Assembly (NCBI GenBank): GCA_003117195.1
Contig: BDSI01000052.1
Span: forward strand, 62,001 to 126,000
Length of the DNA: 64,000 bases
DNA from: Eudorina sp. 2006-703-Eu-15
Lineage: Eukaryota > Chlorophyta > Chlorophyceae > Chlamydomonadales > Volvocaceae
Direction: 5' to 3'
Part shown: positions 33,310 to 45,100 of the stretch, one piece after another
Position numbering within the stretch: the stretch's first letter is position 1
Layout: the number at the start of each line of letters is the position of its first letter
Notes under the pieces: model-generated
Seen by the model: only the letters and a program-made list of their open reading frames with translations
The model's database searches: none
What the model was told of the DNA's origin: nothing
Program-made: the position numbers and the translations under genes

Positions 33310-36300
33310 TCACCCCAACCGGCCCTGCGAAAGCGCGTCCGTCAGCTGCGGCGCCGCCGCCGCCACGCCCGCCGCCATGGCGGCCGCAGGCACCGGCACC
33401 GGCACCGGCTCGCCCCCTTTGCCGCCCCGCGCCCTATCCAAATCCACGCCCGCGCCCTCCGCCGGCTCCCCGCCCGCGCCCTCCGGCGCCGCCGCCTCAC
33501 CGGCCTTGCTCGGCGCCCCCGCCGGCGCCGCCGCCGCGACTGCTGCCGCTGGCGCCGCCGCCCCGAGGGGACGACCCTTGCCCACGCCAGCCGGCGGCGC
33601 CGCCGCCGGCGGGCCGTGGTACTTGTAGTCTGAGCCGCTGCCGTACTCCAGCGCGTCTAGGAGGCGCTGGAAGCCGTAGTCGGGGACCAGCTGGCGCAGC
33701 GGCCTCAGGAGCTGGTAGGTGAGCGAGTAGGCCACCAGCGCGGCGTAGTGGGCGAACCAGCCGACCAGGGTGCGCGGGCCCACCTGCGGAGGAGGAGGCG
33801 GGGGAGGGGGAGGAGGCGGAGGACGGGGAGGAGGAGGGGCAGGAGGTGAGGTGAGGAGGAAGGGGAGGAGGTGAGGTGAGGAGGAGGGGGAGGAGGAAGA
33901 GGGGGAGGAGGAAGAGGAGGAGGCGGAGGAGGAGGTGAGGGGCGTGTGAGGTGAGGCGCGTGGAGGTGTGTTCGTCGGCAGGCAAGGGAGGTGTGTGTGG
34001 AGGTGTGTGCCGACGGGGGAGCGTGCCGAGGGTGCGAGGGGAGGATCGCGCCCGCGAGGCATTAGGCCCCACCCTGGAGGCGGACGACCCCGGAGGAGGG
34101 CGACGGACGCAACCCGCCACATGTGTGCTGCGCTCACACGCGCGCGACACACATACACACACACACACACACGTGTTCTGCTCGACTGAGAACACACGCA
34201 CAAAAAAGCGACCGCAGCACAGTCTGCCGTACCATCTGCCGTACCCTACCTGCAACAGCACGCGGCTGACGGTGACGGGGTTGGCCAGCATCATGCCCAT
34301 CATGGACAAACTCAGCGGCACCACCTGGATCGTGTCCTGTGGTGTGGCGTGTGTGTGTGTTTTCCGCACGTTTTCCGTACATTTCGTGTGCGCGCGGTAC
34401 GGCACACGGGGAAAAGCAGCGCAAAGAGGGACACAGGGGCAGAGCGGGGTCAGTGGGAAGCGCCCCAATGTGGCTGGACAGCTGGCCCATGGATGGAGCG
34501 GTTACGGAGCACTAATGCACAAGGCCGCATATTTGTTTTAAAGGCGATCGTTCAAGTGAAGTGTCACCCTCACCTGCTTTCGACGTTGAAATGCGCTACG
34601 CGACGCTACGCGACGCCCTCCCCCTCCCGCCCCCTCGGACAAGCATCACGCCCCCGCCCCCCGCCCCCGCCCCCCGCCCCCGCTCACCCACCTGCAGGAA
34701 GGGCCGCAGCACGCGGTCCCCGAGCACCCCCATCACCCCGAAGTTGGTGCCCAGGATCTCATTCACGTGGGTGTACGGCAGCCGCATCCACCCGGGGGCG
34801 TTCCGGAAGTCCCTCTCAAACAGCGGCCCACTCGGCGCGTTACTGCTGCTGCTGACGCTGCTGCTGGTCGCCTGAACCTCCGGCTGCTGCTGCTGCTGCC
34901 GCTGGGATGCGACCTGCTGGCTCTGTGTGCGCGCGGCCAGCGGGGCCGCCGCCGTCGCCGCGACGGCGGCGGCCGCCGTGCCCTCCGCTGCCCCCTCCGC
35001 CGCCTCTTCATGGAAGTAATCCGCCGGGTCGGCGGAGCCCGCCGCGAACCTCGCCGCCGCCATCGCTACGGCCTCCTGGAAGGCCGCCGCCGGGCCGGCG
35101 CCTGCGCCCATGAGCAGCGCCGCCGCCGCGGTCGCCGCGCTGGCGTCCTCATCCGCGGCGGCACGCGCGGCGTCGGCGGCGGCGTTGTAGTACGGCGGCG
35201 TGTAGGGATAGTTCGGCGGGTACGACACCTGTCCGACGCCGAAGCTCATGGACCGCTGGAAGAGCCAGGAGGCGGAGAGGGAGGGCTGGTAGGGTTGCAA
35301 CCAGCCCAGGTCGGCGCGGCGGAGGCGGTCCTCGGCCAGCGCCTGGCGGGAGGTACGGTACGGTACGAGAGCGTGCGGGCACGTACGGCAAGGGTACAAC
35401 ATGTACGTCACTTTTCCAGCCCAACGGCGATGGGAACACGCCACGCACACACGCCCCGCCAGCGCTGCAGCACCTGAGACACTTCGTCGTTGTCTTCGTG
35501 GCAGCGGCAGTGGCAGGGGTGAGACAGTTCGGCACGACCCGGAACAGCCGACCTCGGGGCTCCCAGTCAGTCCACCGCCTGGGGCGGCAACCGGCAACCG
35601 CCGTGACCGAGTCAAACCCGTTGTGGTTCGGTCGGCCGGTGGGTTCATTTCACGGGGCGGCTGCCTGGCCGACCCCGTGACCCCTTCCCGCCTGCCCTGA
35701 ACCCCCACCCACCCACCCCGCATGCCCTGTGTCCCCGCCCGCTCGCCCGCCCGCCTACCCGCCCCACCTGGTTCAGGCCACGGGTGAGGCGACCCAGGTG
35801 CCGCATCATGGAGCCGAAGCCGCCGAAGGACAGGGGCGACTGCGCCGCGCTGGCGTCGCCGATCTGCGTCCCACCGAAGGAGGGGGCAGGAAGGCGGGGA
35901 ACGGCCGAGAGGGAAGGGTGGTGGCGGCGTTGGCGTTGGCGGGGGGACGGGGGACGGCATCTGCAACGGCGCGGGTACGCCACCCGCCCAGCGACCGGCT
36001 CCCCCACACACACACACACCCGCGCCACGCCATCGCTTTGTCGCGATGGGCTCCTGTTCTCGCGGCTCAGTTCGCTTTAACACACACACACACACACACA
36101 GACACACACACACACACACACACACAGGACTTGAGGAGGTTGAACAGCGGACTGCGAGGCGCAGACCGCCCGGGATGGGCCTTCGCCCACTCCCTTGAGG
36201 GGGCACAGCGGTCACCGATCCTCGGGGATCGGGCACGCGCCCTAGGTTGAGAGCGAGGGGACAGAGGCCCCTTACGCCCCTTTCCCCCGTATCCGGGGGA

Positions 36301-36373
36301 AAGTGCTTCGGCGGTCTCCCGTATGGGGCGGGTTAGCGCCCCCGGCCAGTGTCGGCCCGGCAGATATGTAACG

Positions 36374-36437
<64 letters not shown>

Positions 36438-39400
36438 GGCGCTGCCTTGTCCGCGCGCCTGCATATGGTAAGTTTTTCCTCGCAGGTTCTATGATAAGTA
36501 TATTGCCACCTGGGATCGGGCGGGCGGGCGGGTTGCAATTCTAAACACACACACACGCGCGCGCCCCACACGCTACCTGCATCACGCGGTCGAAGGCGGG
36601 CGCCAGCGGCCCGTTGCTGTAGCAGGGGAAGCCGCCGAACAGCACGCGCTTGAAGCGCAGCTGCTCCAGGGGCTGGCCCTGCGGGGTGCGGACCAGGACG
36701 TTCAGCGCCCAAAGGCAGACAGGCGGCGGCGTCACGATAAACAGTCGTCGGCGACAAGCGACAGGATTTGTATGGCTTGGATGAATACATGGACCAATCG
36801 GATCGCGCGTGAGGAGGACGCCATTCTGTTTTCTGTAATGCAAAACTTCTGATTGCAGCTCAATCAAATCGGTTTCGAGGGGCGAACCGGGCCGTACACG
36901 CTCCGAGGGAGCGCGGCCGTGGCCGTACGACACCTCGCCTCGCGCGCGCCGTACAACGCCGTGGAACAAACGCGGATCCGGCCCCCCACGCCCACCTGGT
37001 ACTGCGGCAGCATCTCAAAGTACGTGTCGAGCAGCTGCTCGAAGGTGGGTCGGTCGGGGTGCGCGTCCGAGTAGGCGAACATGTAGGTGGTGCGCGCCGC
37101 GCCGCCCTCCGCGGGGAAGGCCTCCCAGAACAGCTGCGTGTCAAGGCGCGCGTGGCTGAGCGAGTAGAGCAGGTCGGCCGAGACGTTTGACTCCGACGGG
37201 AAACCTGCGGGGTCGCGCGGGGGGACCCGATGGGTGTGGGAGGTGTAGGAGATGTGTAGAACATACCGTATCCAAACTGCGCCGCTGCTAGAAGAGCGAC
37301 GGTTCGACGGGCCGCGGGGAAACCCGCGGGTGTGGGGGTTTAGGCGGGTAGGCCATGACGGGTTGGGAGGGCAAATACACACGGGCAGGGAAGGGAATGG
37401 GGGTGAGACAGAGACAGCTGGTGGAACGCACACTCGCACAGGCAAGCAGGTGTCTGTTTATTGTTAGGACAGGGGAGGCGGGGCTGGTATGGCACGACAC
37501 GGGAGGCAGGGCTGGTATGGCACGACACGGGAGGCGGGACTGGTATGGCACGACACGGGAGGCGGGACTGGTATGGGCTGGTATGGCACGACACGGGAGG
37601 CGGGACTGGTATGGCACGACACGGGAGGCAGGGCTGGTATGGCACGGCACGGGAGGCGGGGCTGGTATGGCACGACACGGGAGGCAGGGCTGGTATGGCA
37701 CGACACGGGAGGCAGGGCTGGTATGGCACGACACGGGAGGCAGGGCTGGTATGGCACGACACGGGAGGCGGGACTGGTATGGCACGACACGGGAGGCAGG
37801 GCTGGTATGGCACGACACGGGAGGCGGGACTGGTATGGCACGACACGGGAGGCAGGGCTGGTATGGCACGGCACGGGAGGCGGGGCTGGTATGGCACGAC
37901 ACGGGAGGCAGGGCTGGTATGGCACGACACGGGAGGCAGGGCTGGTATGGCACGACACGGGAGGCAGGGCTGGTATGGCACGACACGGGAGGCAGGGATG
38001 GTATGGCACGACACGGGAGACAGGGCTGGTATGGCACGACACGGGAGGCAGGGCTGGCAGAGGGGGCCCAAGGACGGGCGGGGATCCACCGTCGGGTTGA
38101 CGTCCGGCGCCACCCACCCTCGGCGCAGGAGCCCACCACCATGCACATCCCATCGGGCTTCACGCGGCCGCGGATCTGCTTCACGATGTCGCTGTAGTGG
38201 CCCATGCAGTCCAGCAGCAGGCGGCAGGTGAGGCTGCGGGGACCGACCACCACGGGGGCGGCGGTTGGCGCCAGGCCGTTGGGGCGGTTGGTGTCGCCAA
38301 CGGCCAGGGGCGAGGCGCTGCCGCCCGGGGTCAGCTTCAGCAGGATGCCGTCCTGAGGGACCCGGGGTGTGGGGGTTATAGGAAATTGGTAAGGGGGTGT
38401 GTGGGGTGTGTGGGGTGTGGGGGGGGGGAGATTGGATGGATGGGGTGGGGTGGGTGGGTAATATGAAACAGCCCAGGCACACCCAGCCCAGGTGGGGTGT
38501 GGGTGGGTGGATGTTGGGGAGGTTGGATGGATGGATGGATGGATGGGGTGGATGGGTGGATGGATGGATGGATGGATAGGGAGGAGGAAGGGGACCCCGT
38601 GGCCACAGGAGTGTGACGACGGGTGTTGGACCCTCAGCAGCAGCAGCAGCAGGAGGATATTTCCATAACCCAGACGATGAGCACATGACAGTACGGTAAC
38701 AGGTGACGAAAATTAAGGCCTCGAAAACCCGACGCCACAAGATCGGTGACCGTTGAACTCAACGAACTCGGGAACAAGACGGCCGGTGCTCCCCGTGGCC
38801 CTGCCCCGTGTCGCTGCCATTCGGTGGTGTATGTACGACGTCCGTACACGTGGGTTGCGTCCGAACCCCCGTGTTCTGTGTCATCCAGGTCTTCCCCGCC
38901 CGACCCTTTCCCCCCGGGCCTGTCTGGGCTGTTGTGTTTTCTCCCCCCGCCCTGTTCCCCCTCTCCGTACCTCCTGCTACTGCCCTTCCCCCTCCCTGGC
39001 CCATTCACCCACCTCGTGTATGGTCGCGGAGCGAAACGCCGTGTTCTCGTACACCACCCCGCCCGCCGCGCTGAAGCGCCGCCGCAGCGCCTCCAGCAGC
39101 TTCTTCGGTTGCACTCCCAGATTGAGCACATCCGAGGTCCACATGTCCTGATCAAGACACACCACCACATTGGTAAGTGCCATGGGCCTGGGCGCGGTTA
39201 TCATCATTAAACACAACACCGCACCGCACCACACCACACAACCGGACGGCGAGCTGTCCACCAGCGCACGTAAAGGGATCAGGCCCGAAAACCAATATGA
39301 CGGTGGCGCCTCCTGACCGGCAGATCGCCGCGAACTGAACCACAGAACCGCAGAGAGCAGGATCGCGGCCTGGCGCGGTCCGCTGCTGCGGGGCGGTGGG

Positions 39401-41586
39401 AGCTGGGAGGCGCGAGCTCCACGGGGTCCCGTGGGGCGGGGCCGGACTCGGACGGCCCCACCGGCGACCCGTCCGCCAGGAGCCCCGACTGGGTCGCGCT
39501 GCGACCGAGAAACCCGCAACCCTAGCGACACACATCCCCGCGGGGTCCGCCGTAACCTCCTTAACGATCCCCGCGGTCGGTCAGTCGGGCTCCCCGCCAC
39601 ACATCGTAATGCCCAAAGTGAAGGAGTCGCGACGAACGATCTGCAAATCGTTCGGTCAGCGTCAGAATGCTGGGCCCTGCGTGCTCTGCCCCGCAGCTCA
39701 GGTCCCAATGGCGATACCCCCCCGGCCTACTCTGCATCCAACACTGGCTGAACCCGTCCATCCGTCCCGCCCATCCCTCTCTCAGAACCCAAAGCCCATC
39801 ACAGCCCCAGCTCCCCCCCCCGCGGGCTGCACCCTTCCGACACCCCCACCCACCCACCGCACCAGTGTGTGGGTTTGATGTTGCTCTTCTTTTTCACCCC
39901 CGCCCCCGCTTCCCCCCCCAAATCACCGCAGCAGCAGCGCAGTTTGGATAAGTCAACCAATTTCCTATACCCCCACCCACCCACCGCACCTGTTTTTGTG
40001 GGTTTGATGTTCCTTTTCCAAACCCACAAAAACAGGTTCCTTTTTCAAACGCTAAACCCAGCTCCCTCCCCCCAACCACACCCCGCACCTCGCCGCCCAT
40101 GAAGCCCACTCGGATGGGGTTGAACTCGGACACCACCGCCTGCCGCAGCTCCTCACGACTCAACAGACCCAGGTCCACCAGCGTCTGTGCGGGGGTATGG
40201 ATTGGGGAACCGATACGGGGGGGGGGCGGGCGATGGGGGGGCCGTGTGAGGGCGGGTGATAGGGTATATGACAGGAGGGCAGGGCAGGTCAGGTCGGGGG
40301 AGAGATGCACGGCCGTGCGGTGATACTGAGCTGTTACAACCGGGGCCAACAATGGGCAACAATGGACGACAGGGGCAACAGGGGGCAACAATGGGCAGCA
40401 TGGGGGTTAAATTGAAAAAAGAAACAAACCCGAAGTACGAACCCGGGCAGCATGGGGGCAACAAGCGGCAATGCGCACACGCTGGACTTCGCTTCTCGCG
40501 GCCCAGTTCTCTTTTACACATCCTCCGTGAGCCACACGCTCCATGGGCGCCCGCGGACAGGCGGCCCCCGCGCGGCGTCTCCACAGAAGCCGCAGCACCA
40601 CAACAACTCCCCTCGCGTAACCCAGGCGCCACCAAAACCCTGGGCCCCCCGCCGGGTCGGGCGCCGGCGCCGAGTCAGATCCCAGGTCAGGTCGGGCGCA
40701 CCTAGGCGGCTGGATCCGCCCTCGAACACCGGCAACTGAGGCCACGCCCCCGACCGCACCTAACCCATTCTCAGAGGTCCTGAAGCCACCCCATGCTGTC
40801 ATTACCTGCTATTCCCCATGCAGGTGCTGATATTATCATTATTATTCCTATTCTGTTTCCTTTCTTATGTTTGCTTTCATATATTTCCTGGGTGTGAGCG
40901 TTCTGGTTCTCTGATGTTTCTGCCAGTTGACCCCTCCCTCGACGTACCTCCAGTTCCCCCCAGCTGATGTTCCACTCCTGGTTGCGGCCCTGCACCAGCC
41001 GCTTCTCCACGATGGCCACCCGCCAGCCCCGCAGCTGCAGCGCCGTGGCCAGGAAGAGGCCGAGGGTGCCGCCGCAGATCACGACGTCGAAATCGCACAG
41101 CTGCTGCTGGGAGGGGCTGCGGGTTGCGGTCGATGCGGCACCAGGCTCCGCGGCGGGTTGCGGGGGGGAGTCCGGCTGCGCGGTGGGCGCACCGCTGGTG
41201 GTGGTGGTGCGGGGCAGCGGGCCGTCGGCGTATTTGACGACGGTGGGGCCCTTCTTCTGCGGCTCGTGCTTTTGGTGCCGCAGCGCGCGCCAGTAGGCCT
41301 CCGAGACATCCAGGAAGGCAAGCGGGTCGCCTTCAATGCCAGGCTGGGCGAGAATCTGTCTCGCTAGTCCCTGGGCAATGGTTGAAGATCGCGGCGCGTT
41401 GTTGTTGGCGGTGGTGGTGGTGCTGCTGCTGTAAGCGTTGACATTGGGGTTCAGGTCGCCGCAGCGGCCGGGCGCGCGAGCAGAGAAAGCCCTGCGCTGC
41501 GGTGTAGCAGCTGGTGTAGGATTCAAGGACTTCGGCTGGCCTGCTGGCGCGCAGACGCCGCGGTGCTGAGGCGTCACAACGCGCAT
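33310..41586 (-). CDS. cruP: CruP-like FAD-dependent lycopene-cyclase paralog
   Basis: Plastid flavoprotein of the CruP group, related to CruA-type lycopene cyclases; in plants CruP is linked to protection from reactive oxygen, and cyclase activity is disputed. Ten exons in transcript order: 41586-40948, 40184-40089, 39147-39013, 38352-38118, 37204-36996, 36678-36577, 35863-35768, 35342-34692, 34336-34250, 33783-33310. Phases all agree, giving about 907 codons. The start is an ATG followed by a Ser/Arg/Pro-rich leader. The FAD fold [20 protein letters not shown] lies at residues 165-184. Then come [87 protein letters not shown] and [14 protein letters not shown]. It is much longer than typical CruP because of an Ala/Gln/Ser-rich insertion of about 120 residues in exon 8 and an Ala/Pro-rich tail of roughly 105 residues after GSGSDYKY. 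Confidence 0.9.
36078..36125. repeat. (CA)n microsatellite
   Basis: A CA dinucleotide run with one GA interruption, in a cruP intron. Confidence 0.95.
36376..36435. repeat. (CA)n microsatellite next to 109-bp repeat
   Basis: About 29 uninterrupted CA units directly upstream of copy B of the 109-bp repeat, in the same cruP intron. Confidence 0.95.
36442..36550 (+). repeat. 109-bp dispersed repeat, copy B
   Basis: Nearly identical to 310-418. It lies in the cruP intron between exons 36577-36678 and 35768-35863, opposite to the gene, with a CA run at one side and ACACACAC at the other. Near-identity at two distant loci implies recent copying. Confidence 0.85.
37244..37296 (-). repeat. Intron motif family 1, diverged copy in cruP (sense)
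   Basis: The plus strand reads AACATACCGTATCCAAACTG followed by CGCCGCTGCT. It is a diverged family-1 copy in sense orientation, about 40 bases from the cruP exon starting at 37204. Confidence 0.55.
37467..38060. repeat. 28-bp minisatellite in cruP intron
   Basis: About 21 copies of a unit built from GGGCTGGTATGGCACGACAC plus GGGAGGCA, with A/G variants and one 10-base partial duplication. As 28 is not a multiple of three, all frames cycle through it and stay open on both strands, which creates spurious ORFs of 200-466 codons. Confidence 0.97.
38374..38392 (-). repeat. Intron motif family 1, partial copy in cruP (sense)
   Basis: GGTTATAGGAAATTGGTAA on the plus strand. Its end lies 22 bases from the cruP exon that starts at 38352. 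Confidence 0.8.
39929..39972 (+). repeat. Intron motif family 1, copy in cruP (antisense)
   Basis: GCAGCAGCAGCGCAGTTTGG, then ATAAGTCAACC and AATTTCCTATACCCC. It is antisense to cruP, with the CCTATACCC end about 117 bases from the exon ending at 40089. Confidence 0.85.
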
Positions 41587-42187
41587 TGCGATTCGGTGAG
41601 AGGTTGCAAGAGGTTCTGCTGGTAAAATCTCCTTCTACGCACTGCTTATCTCTTAGGGTTAAGCTGCCTGTAAAGGTTGAAAGGCGATTTCCCGCACTAG
41701 CTGTTTGGTTTCGCCGTTTGGGGTTTGGAGTACAACGATGCGCGTCAAATGAAGCCAATCCAAGGTATTGATGTAACGGGCGGACTGGAGCACTTGTACT
41801 TGTACATTCGCAGCCCTGTATTCTGCCAACGCAGAGCCTAAATGGAAGTCGAGCACGACTGCCCGACTGTGAGGCCTGGAATAGGCGCTCGTCCACTTGC
41901 TGGAACCCAACCGTAACCTGTTGCTCAAACCGTAGTGGGACCAAGCATAACAAAATTATATTCATATGCTTTGTAATTTGGGATTCGATTTTGCAGTCGA
42001 GTATGTCTCTCAGGGTAGGCTGGTCTTGCTTGCATTCTAAAACGTCAAGAGCAACGCTCCGAAAAATGTTGCCTTAAGCAGGATGAACTAGGGCGGCGAA
42101 AACACGAAGTTGTCTGAAGAATTCTGCCGACTGTGCCAGCCGCCTCACAACAGCTTGCCGTGCGACGCAACCAACCGCTTTGCCCGA
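41587..42187. promoter_or_regulatory. Bidirectional promoter, cruP / methyltransferase
   Basis: About 600 bases separate the cruP ATG (41586, minus) from the methyltransferase ATG (42188, plus). The centre (about 41945-42000) is AT-rich, unlike the flanks, and holds TTATATTCATATG. A shared bidirectional promoter is inferred from the layout; no specific site is proven. Confidence 0.5.
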
Positions 42188-45100
42188 ATGCCGCACCCGG
42201 CAGCCCCTGTGGCGCTGCTGCAGCGGGCCGCATCTCAGGGCCTCAAATCCTCCCTCAGCACCGGGGCTTGGCGCCGCGGACTGGCGCTGCCGTACGGTTG
42301 CATGACCCGCCGTCTGCAGCCGCGGACCGGGCCCCCAACAGGCCGTTCCCCAGCCACGCCAGGGCTCTCCCTCCGGCGTCTTCCACCGCCACACCAACGC
42401 ACCCTGCTAGGTACTGCCGCCGCGCAGTCTGCCGCCACTGGCACATCACCGTCGCCACCCGCGGCGGCGGCGACGTTGGCCGCCGCCGCCGCCGCCGTGG
42501 CCTCCGCCGCCGCATCCGGCTTGAGGCGCGCGGCCGACGCCGCCCCGTGAGTTCTCGTCGGTGCCCCCGGGACACGTGTGCCACCCCCCCCCTCCCCCAG
42601 GTGCTACACCCCGTACCAATTTCCTATACACCCCCTTCTCGGGACGGCCAGGGGCGTCCGTACCATGCCCGCATGAAGTGCGCTGAGGCCACGGCCCCAC
42701 AGTCCATTGATCTATGTTAACCCGCTAGCGGCCAGCGCCTGACCCACTTGGCCCTCCCCCCCCCGCGGCCGCCTCAACACTGTCACCCTACCCTACCGCC
42801 TAAATTGTCTGCCAATTTCCTATACCCTACCGCCTACCCCACGCCCGCAGTGCCACCCTCGGCGCTGACACCGCAACAACCACGGCGGCGTGTCACTCCT
42901 CGGAAGATGCGCACTCGTCTGCTACCACCACCACCACCACCACCACCACCACCACCACTTCCTTACCATCCGCAGCAGCCTCCGCCCCGTCCCCGACCTC
43001 CTCGGCCCCCCTGGAGGGCAGTCCCGTGCCGTGGGCCAGCCTGGGTCCCTCCCTGGACCTCATCCAGCAGCGCTTCCGGGTGGGGACCGCCACCTTCCGT
43101 CTGATCGCCCCGCGGGACGTGGACGCGGTGATGGACATGTACCTGGAAGAGGGTGAGGGCGAGGGCGTTTGGGAGGGCGCGGGCGCGGGAGGGCGCAGGG
43201 CGGGAGGGCGGGGGCCCGAGGGTGCAGCGCGGGAGGGCGAAGGCGAAGCGCGGGAGGGCGCAGGCCGGGAGGAGACACAACGGACCGCATACACATACTG
43301 TGTCGGCAGCCAGGCAGCCAGGCGGCGGAGAGATCGGCGATACCGCTCGGGCGGATAGCTGACCCGTGGGTCATCATGGTTCATGCAGCCCCTGCCCGCC
43401 TGGGGCCTCTAACCTCCCCGGGAAGTGGGGGCAGCGCAGGCGGGTTTGCCTCCTTTTTAGCCAGGCGAGGGGCGGCACACACCCTCCCCCCTCTTCCGCG
43501 CACACGTGCGCTCCCCAAGCATACCCGACCGGCCTCCCCGACCGGCCTCCCCGACCGGCCGCCCCGACCGGCCTCCCCGGCCGGCCTCCCCGACCTTCCC
43601 GGCGGACCTCCCCGGCGGACCTCCCCGGCGGACCACCTCCCCGGCCGGCCGGCCTCCCCCCCCCTGCGCAGGTCTTATGGACGCGGACCCCTACTGGACG
43701 CGCGCCTGGCCCTCCGCCATCGCCCTCGCCGCCACGCTGCTGCAGCGGCCGGAGCTGGTGCGGGGCAAGGTGGTGGCGGACCTGGGGGCGGGGCTGGGCC
43801 TGGCGGGCATGGCGGCGGCCATGGCCGGTGAGGAGGCCCCCTGCCCGACCTTAGTCTGCACGCCTTGTCTGTCTGTCTGTCTGTCTGTATGCCTGTTTGT
43901 ACGTCATGGACGATTACGGCCAATACCGTGCGGGTCCGTGTCGTGAGTATCGCCATCGCCGATGTGGTCGCGGCGTTGGGGCGTGGCGCCCGGTGTGGCC
44001 CCCGGTGCGGCGCTGCAGACGACCTCCTCCTCCTCCTCGGTGGTGGTGGTGGTGGTGGTGGTGCGTCCGCTCCGATGCTTCATCAATGTGTGTACGGCTG
44101 ACAGCCTTCAGTATGCTCGCGGCTGCCGACCCTGACCCCCGGACCCTTCCTGACGGCACTGCATTCCTCCACCCTACAACCCCACACCCTGGATCACACC
44201 ACCACCTCCCCCCCCCCCCCGCCCCCGCCACCACCCCCGCCCCCGCCCCCGCCCCCGGCCCCACCACCCGCCCCCACCCCTGCGCCACCACCACCCCCGT
44301 CCCCGCCCCCGCCACCTCCACCCCGTCGCAGGGGCCCGAGAGGTGGTCCTGCTGGACAGAGAGCCGGCGGCGCTGCAGTGCGCGCTGCTCAGCGCCGTCG
44401 CGACGGGCCTGGATTCGGATCCGGATCTGGATTCGGATCCGGATCCGGAGCACCTCACCCCAGGACCCTCCGGCCCCCGCCGCCGGGTGGAGCCCCTGCC
44501 CGCCGGCCAGCGGCCGCCGTACGCGGATCTGCAGCTGACACCGCCGTACAAACACATGCTGACGGGAGGGCAGCCGTACGGGGGCGATGGCGGGTGCGGG
44601 GCCGGCGAGAACGGCAACAACGCCGCGGGCGCCGCCGCCACCAGCGACGGGGAGGAGTGGCAGCTCTTGATGGCGCTGGCCCGCCAACTGGGTCGGGCCT
44701 CAAACCCGTTGGCCGGGGTTGGGACGGACAGCGCGGGGGGACAGGTCGGCTGCAGCCCGTGCTGCGGTGCAGCGACCGATGCCAGCACCGATGCTGATTC
44801 CGCGTCCCCGTCCCCGTCAGGGTCAGGGGCAGGGGCAGGGCGGAGTGGACTCTCGTCAGAGACGTCGGACGATGGGCAGCAGCCAGCGATGCGGCGTGAT
44901 GTCAGTAACGGCAGTAGCAGTAGTAACAGCACCAGTAGCTGCAGCAGCAGTAGCAGCACCAGCACCAGCGGCTCTCATGACGTCAGCAGCGGCCAAGGCA
45001 GCAACGTGAGCGTGCTGAGGGCCCACGTCTTCGACTGGACGGCGCCGCCAGACATGGAGCGCCTGCTGCCGCCGCTGCCGACGACGGCGCAGGGCCAACA

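Noticed and set aside
37467..38060. CRISPR array
   Set aside because: The units are contiguous with no unique spacers, in a eukaryotic intron.
37340..38740. 466-codon minus-strand and 200-280-codon plus-strand ORFs of repeating GWYGTTREA or LPCRAIPA type
   Set aside because: They are translations of a 28-bp minisatellite inside a cruP intron; the unit cycles all frames and lacks stops on either strand.
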